From: Thermoplasmata archaeon
GTDB taxonomy: Archaea > Thermoplasmatota > Thermoplasmata > Thermoplasmatales > Thermoplasmataceae
Assembly (NCBI GenBank): GCA_021797385.1
Contig: JAJZZW010000022.1
Coordinates: forward strand, 1 to 16,866
Reading direction: 5' to 3'
Length of the DNA stretch: 16,866 bases
The notes under the pieces are model-generated. The model was not told where the DNA came from, did not search any database, and worked only from the letters and a program-made list of their open reading frames with translations. The number at the start of each line of letters is the position of its first letter. The first letter of the stretch is position 1. Positions 14,780-16,866 of the stretch are shown here, in pieces. Made by a program: the position numbers and the translations under genes.

Positions 14780-14790
14780 TTATTATAACA
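14780..14790 (-). promoter_or_regulatory. TATA element of the SHMT-like/CBS/tldD/pmbA operon
   Basis: The minus strand reads TGTTATAATAA, centred about 25 bp before the ATG at 14761. Spacing between the four genes is at most 4 nt, so this probably drives all of them. Confidence 0.5.
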
Positions 14791-14908
14791 GTTAGGATAT
14801 GAGGATATTTCAAGAATTCAGTGAAACCGGGTTTAAGGCTATTATATAGGGCCATTAATACAAAATAATGATTTCTTCCCAACATAATTTTATAATAATA
14901 ACAACAAT

Positions 14909-14932
14909 GATAGCGATTTCGATAGCGATTCG
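14909..14932. repeat. Tandem 12-bp repeat in a divergent intergenic region
   Basis: GATAGCGATTTC is followed directly by GATAGCGATTCG; the first 10 bases are identical. It is GC-richer than its AT-rich flanks and lies in the 281-bp region between two divergently transcribed units. It sits about 150 bp from the SHMT-like operon start and about 110 bp from the PLD gene. The rest of this gap holds the two promoters and nothing else I can support. A regulatory binding site is possible but unproven. Confidence 0.4.
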
Positions 14933-15010
14933 TACATGATTTATAATTAAAGTCAAAAATCAGAAAATAACTTTATACATTTTTTCTTATTTAGTTAAAA
15001 ATAAAGCAAA

Positions 15011-15020
15011 TATTAATTAA
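15011..15020 (+). promoter_or_regulatory. TATA-like element of the PLD-family gene
   Basis: TATTAATTAA is centred about 27 bp before the ATG at 15043. Another candidate (CTTTATACAT, around 14971-14980) would give a leader of about 40 nt, but no Shine-Dalgarno element is seen before the ATG. Confidence 0.35.
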
Positions 15021-15042
15021 ACTGTATTTGTATAGCAGACAT

Positions 15043-15999
15043 ATGGCATACAAAATATATGTTGAACCTAGTGATGGAATAAAACCCTTGCTCCGCATAA
15101 TAAAAAAAGCAAAACATTTTGTTTACATAAATTCTTATTTACTTGACGACCCTAGAATACTAGAAGCTGTAGGCAATGCCGTCAACAGAAAACTTGATGT
15201 AAGATTGATGGTGGATGGAAGGCCCTACGGTATAAACGGAGACGATGGCACCCATGCAGAAATCGAGGATTTGAGAAAAACCGGGGCGAGGGTGAAAATT
15301 GCTCCTGCAAGATTCGAGAAGCCAAATGTATTTGACCATGCAAAATACATGGTAACCGATGGATATTCAGAGGTAGGAACTCCCAATTTCACAGAGGCGG
15401 GATTCTCCAAAAACAGGGAGTATATGATGATTACAAAAAGCCGGAAAATTCGCTCTGCATTGAAAAAAATATTCCTTTCAGATTTCAAAGAAAAAATTGC
15501 AGGAGATACACCGAGAAAGTATCTTGTTGTATCCCCAGGTTCAGAAGAGACATTAAAGGATTTCATTTCAAAGGAGAAAAGAATAATTATAGAAACAGAG
15601 GAAATGGGGGACGACATGGAAACTTTAAAGGCACTTATGGATAAAGGAAGGAAAGCTCGAATTATCGTTCCGGATACTGTATCACCCTCTGATGCTTCCA
15701 ATCTGGAAAAGTTGAAAAAACATGGGGTTAAAGTAAAGTATATGCCTGCAGATAAACTGTATATGCATGCTAAAATGATTGCAGGTAGTCGCGCATTTAT
15801 AGGCTCGGAAAACTTTACAAAATCAAGCTTGAATAAAAACAGGGAAACTGGAATTATAATAAATAGCATATTCGCAGTTTCAAAATTGAAGAATACATTT
15901 TCATCCGACTGGCATAGGGCATCCAGGAGCATCGGTAATGCAAAACTCAAAACGTCAAGGAATGTAAGAAGAAAAAATACAAAAAATTCTGTTAAATAA
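15043..15999 (+). CDS. Phospholipase D-superfamily protein with two HKD motifs
   Basis: This is a 318-aa protein with two PLD-fold halves. The first HKD motif is complete (H99-x-K101-x4-D106, followed by GTPNFT). The second has H242-x-K244 but S249 where Asp is usual, followed by GSENFT. The superfamily includes phospholipases, phosphatidyltransferases and nucleases that act through a phosphohistidine intermediate. There is no signal peptide or membrane segment, and the tail (301-318) is strongly basic, which favours a nucleic-acid-directed enzyme, though that is inference. ATG 15043 is preferred over TTG 15028 because it fits a TATA element about 27 bp upstream and begins at the conserved beta strand. 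The stop is 2 bp from the stop of the convergent 126-aa gene. Confidence 0.78.
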   Translation: MAYKIYVEPSDGIKPLLRIIKKAKHFVYINSYLLDDPRILEAVGNAVNRKLDVRLMVDGRPYGINGDDGTHAEIEDLRKTGARVKIAPARFEKPNVFDHAKYMVTDGYSEVGTPNFTEAGFSKNREYMMITKSRKIRSALKKIFLSDFKEKIAGDTPRKYLVVSPGSEETLKDFISKEKRIIIETEEMGDDMETLKALMDKGRKARIIVPDTVSPSDASNLEKLKKHGVKVKYMPADKLYMHAKMIAGSRAFIGSENFTKSSLNKNRETGIIINSIFAVSKLKNTFSSDWHRASRSIGNAKLKTSRNVRRKNTKNSVK

Positions 16000-16001
16000 A
16001 A

Positions 16002-16382
16002 TTAATCTATGTTTAACATATCCTGATAATATACAGTAAATTTCTCGGTATTATTTTCTATTATAATTCTGTTTGAATATGCTTTATCCACATAACCGGT
16101 AATAACACCATCGTTCTTTGTGTAGGCAGTAACATGGCCATCCACTGGAATTTCTTTTATTTCCAGTACTTCTTCTCTTCCTATTATTACCGGAGTATAC
16201 ATAACATTATTACCGGAATAAAATTTCAGAGGAAGATCCATTATAATTGATCCTGTATCTACAGACCGTACTACTCCAGAATACGTCATAGATACGGTTT
16301 TAATGAGGTAAATACTATTCAGTGAACCTTTATGAAATGCATCTAAAAAACTGAAATAATCTGAAAATTTTAAAGTATTCAT
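16002..16382 (-). CDS. Conserved-looking 126-aa protein of unknown function, possibly two small beta-barrels
   Basis: I do not recognise this gene. The 126-aa product is soluble, with a short N-terminal helix (1-20) followed by two similar beta-rich units. The first (about 22-78) contains YSGVVRSVDTGSIIMDLPL, and the second (about 80-126) contains GVITGYVDKAYSNRIIIEN. Alternating hydrophobic residues and a G-V-x-x-x-[VD] start recall SH3-like or Sm-like barrels, but this is only a pattern. The ATG at 16382 is the natural start. Its upstream region carries two similar inverted repeats close to where the promoter should be, which hints at tight regulation. It converges with the PLD-family gene, with a 2-bp gap. 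Confidence 0.65.
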   Translation of the reverse strand: MNTLKFSDYFSFLDAFHKGSLNSIYLIKTVSMTYSGVVRSVDTGSIIMDLPLKFYSGNNVMYTPVIIGREEVLEIKEIPVDGHVTAYTKNDGVITGYVDKAYSNRIIIENNTEKFTVYYQDMLNID

Positions 16383-16398
16383 ACTTACTTATAATATT

Positions 16399-16412
16399 TG
16401 AATATTAATTCA
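16399..16412. promoter_or_regulatory. Inverted repeat 1 upstream of the 126-aa gene
   Basis: TGAATATTAATTCA has 5-bp arms TGAAT/ATTCA around ATTA. It lies 17-30 bp upstream of the ATG at 16382, overlapping the expected TATA position, so a bound protein would block transcription. Confidence 0.4.
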
Positions 16413-16423
16413 TATTTATTTTT

Positions 16424-16437
16424 ATGAATATATTCAT
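16424..16437. promoter_or_regulatory. Inverted repeat 2 upstream of the 126-aa gene
   Basis: ATGAATATATTCAT is a perfect 14-bp palindrome with the same half-site (TGAAT/ATTCA) as the neighbouring inverted repeat, centred 25 bp from it. Both copies are followed by ATATT. The pair looks like a tandem operator. Confidence 0.45.
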
Positions 16438-16491
16438 ATTAGATTGCCTACACTCAAAGTACACTGATTAATTTGCAATCATAAAGAAAAT

Positions 16492-16503
16492 AAATTTTAA
16501 TAC
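16492..16503 (+). promoter_or_regulatory. TATA element of the cysteine-rich miniprotein gene
   Basis: AAATTTTAATAC is centred about 25 bp before the ATG at 16523. It supports that ATG, rather than the later TTG at 16534, as the true start. Confidence 0.45.
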
Positions 16504-16522
16504 ACACTATCAATATCAGTAT

Positions 16523-16689
16523 ATGTGTGAGGATTGTATGGAGAAAAATGCCAATGTGCGCATTGCTATAATTACCGCCATTACTCAGCATGTCCGGTTT
16601 GTGGGCACACAATATTTTTAGATTGCTGCCAGGGTTTTATAATGCATAAGTATGATCTGGACTTTAAATTGGGTCATGGTTCAAAATGA
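16523..16689 (+). CDS. Cysteine-rich zinc-ribbon miniprotein with an apparent one-base frameshift
   Basis: From ATG 16523 the frame begins MCEDCMEK and then stops at 16621 after 32 codons of unremarkable sequence. In the neighbouring frame, from 16546 on, the sequence encodes KCQCAHC, then SACPVCGH, then LDCCQGF, ending at TGA 16687-16689. Joining the frames at the A5 run 16544-16548 (one extra A, or a -1 slip) gives a 55-aa protein with nine Cys: C2xxC5, C10xC12xxC15, C24xxC27 and C35C36. C12xxC15...C24PxC27G is a typical zinc ribbon. The TATA spacing supports ATG 16523. Alternatives are a sequencing error, a decayed gene, programmed frameshifting, or a 51-aa protein starting at TTG 16534. 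Its end overlaps the convergent neighbour by 16 nt. The function is unknown. Confidence 0.5.
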
Positions 16690-16866
16690 TTCTTGATCCT
16701 CTTGAGGGCATCTTCAGTGCCCTGCTCAAAATGTCCCTGTAGTTTACCTGAAAAAGGTCTGAGCATTGCTGATAATTTTATATTCCACTGTGAAATTATT
16801 TTTACAGGGTTATTTCCATTAAGAATTGTAATTTTTTCTCCTGTAAAAGGGCCTTTTAAATATTTT
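16674..16866 (-). CDS. C-terminal fragment, probable SRPBCC/START-like protein
   Basis: The last 63 codons of a leftward gene enter from the right edge and stop at 16674-16676. The pattern is beta strands (ITILNGNNPVKIISQWNIKL) followed by a glycine-bearing turn and a long C-terminal helix with GTEDALKRIKNHF. This is typical of the end of SRPBCC-fold ligand-binding proteins (polyketide cyclase, CoxG and START relatives). The fold is judged by eye from a fragment, so the ligand and role are unknown. The open frame, normal composition and convergent arrangement with the zinc-ribbon gene support it as coding. Confidence 0.55.
   Translation of the reverse strand, partial: KYLKGPFTGEKITILNGNNPVKIISQWNIKLSAMLRPFSGKLQGHFEQGTEDALKRIKNHFEP

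Noticed and set aside
15028..15042. TTG start of the PLD-family gene adding five residues
   Set aside because: ATG 15043 fits the TATA spacing and begins at the conserved first strand.
15225..15950. 241-aa minus-strand ORF opposite the PLD-family gene
   Set aside because: The plus strand encodes both HKD motifs. The antisense product is Phe/Ser-rich with no recognisable domain, so it is a mirror frame.

Overview
The window is AT-rich, compact, intron-free DNA that reads as a Thermoplasmatales-type (Ferroplasma/Acidiplasma/Picrophilus-like) archaeon. The evidence is an M1 aminopeptidase of the tricorn-interacting factor F2/F3 type, a SEC59/VTE5-type lipid kinase, an archaeal Sua5, and a consistent promoter style. 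First genes of transcripts have a TATA element about 24-30 bp before the start codon, so their mRNAs should be leaderless or nearly so. Most downstream genes inside operons carry Shine-Dalgarno-like GGAGGTG or GGTGAT elements. The genus is an inference. No mobile element, CRISPR array, integrase or rRNA was seen.

Layout. 1-86 (-) is the first 28 codons of a gene running off the left edge. 303-3636 (-) is a three-gene operon for a molybdenum hydroxylase of the xanthine dehydrogenase/CO dehydrogenase superfamily (FAD subunit, 2Fe-2S subunit, Mo-cofactor subunit). Upstream of it, in the same direction, are a small Rieske ferredoxin (3725-4060), tRNA-Gly(GCC) (4119-4190) and a membrane CTP-dependent polyprenol kinase-like protein (4253-5215). 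5277-7227 (-) is a Sua5 plus double-GNAT acetyltransferase operon. 7458-9851 (+) is the F2/F3-type aminopeptidase, converging with a four-gene operon (9848-14761, -): an SHMT-like PLP enzyme, a four-CBS protein with an HPF-like tail, TldD and TldE/PmbA. 15043-15999 (+) is a two-HKD PLD-family protein, converging with an unrecognised 126-aa protein (16002-16382, -). 16523-16689 (+) is a cysteine-rich zinc-ribbon miniprotein whose frame appears interrupted by one base. 16674-16866 (-) is the C-terminus of a probable SRPBCC-fold protein.

How the genes may work together. The Mo-hydroxylase and the Rieske protein form a plausible redox neighbourhood. The F2/F3-type aminopeptidase and TldD/TldE form a peptide-degradation neighbourhood, and the CBS-HPF protein and Sua5 touch translation. 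The most unusual unit is the SHMT-like/CBS-HPF/TldD/TldE operon, which joins one-carbon or amino-acid chemistry, nucleotide-sensing CBS modules, a possible ribosome-binding domain and a peptidase pair.

No gene-free gap exceeds 300 bp. The longest are 14762-15042 (divergent promoters and a tandem 12-bp repeat), 7228-7457 (divergent promoters, nothing else clear) and 87-302 (AT-rich, a promoter and nothing else clear).
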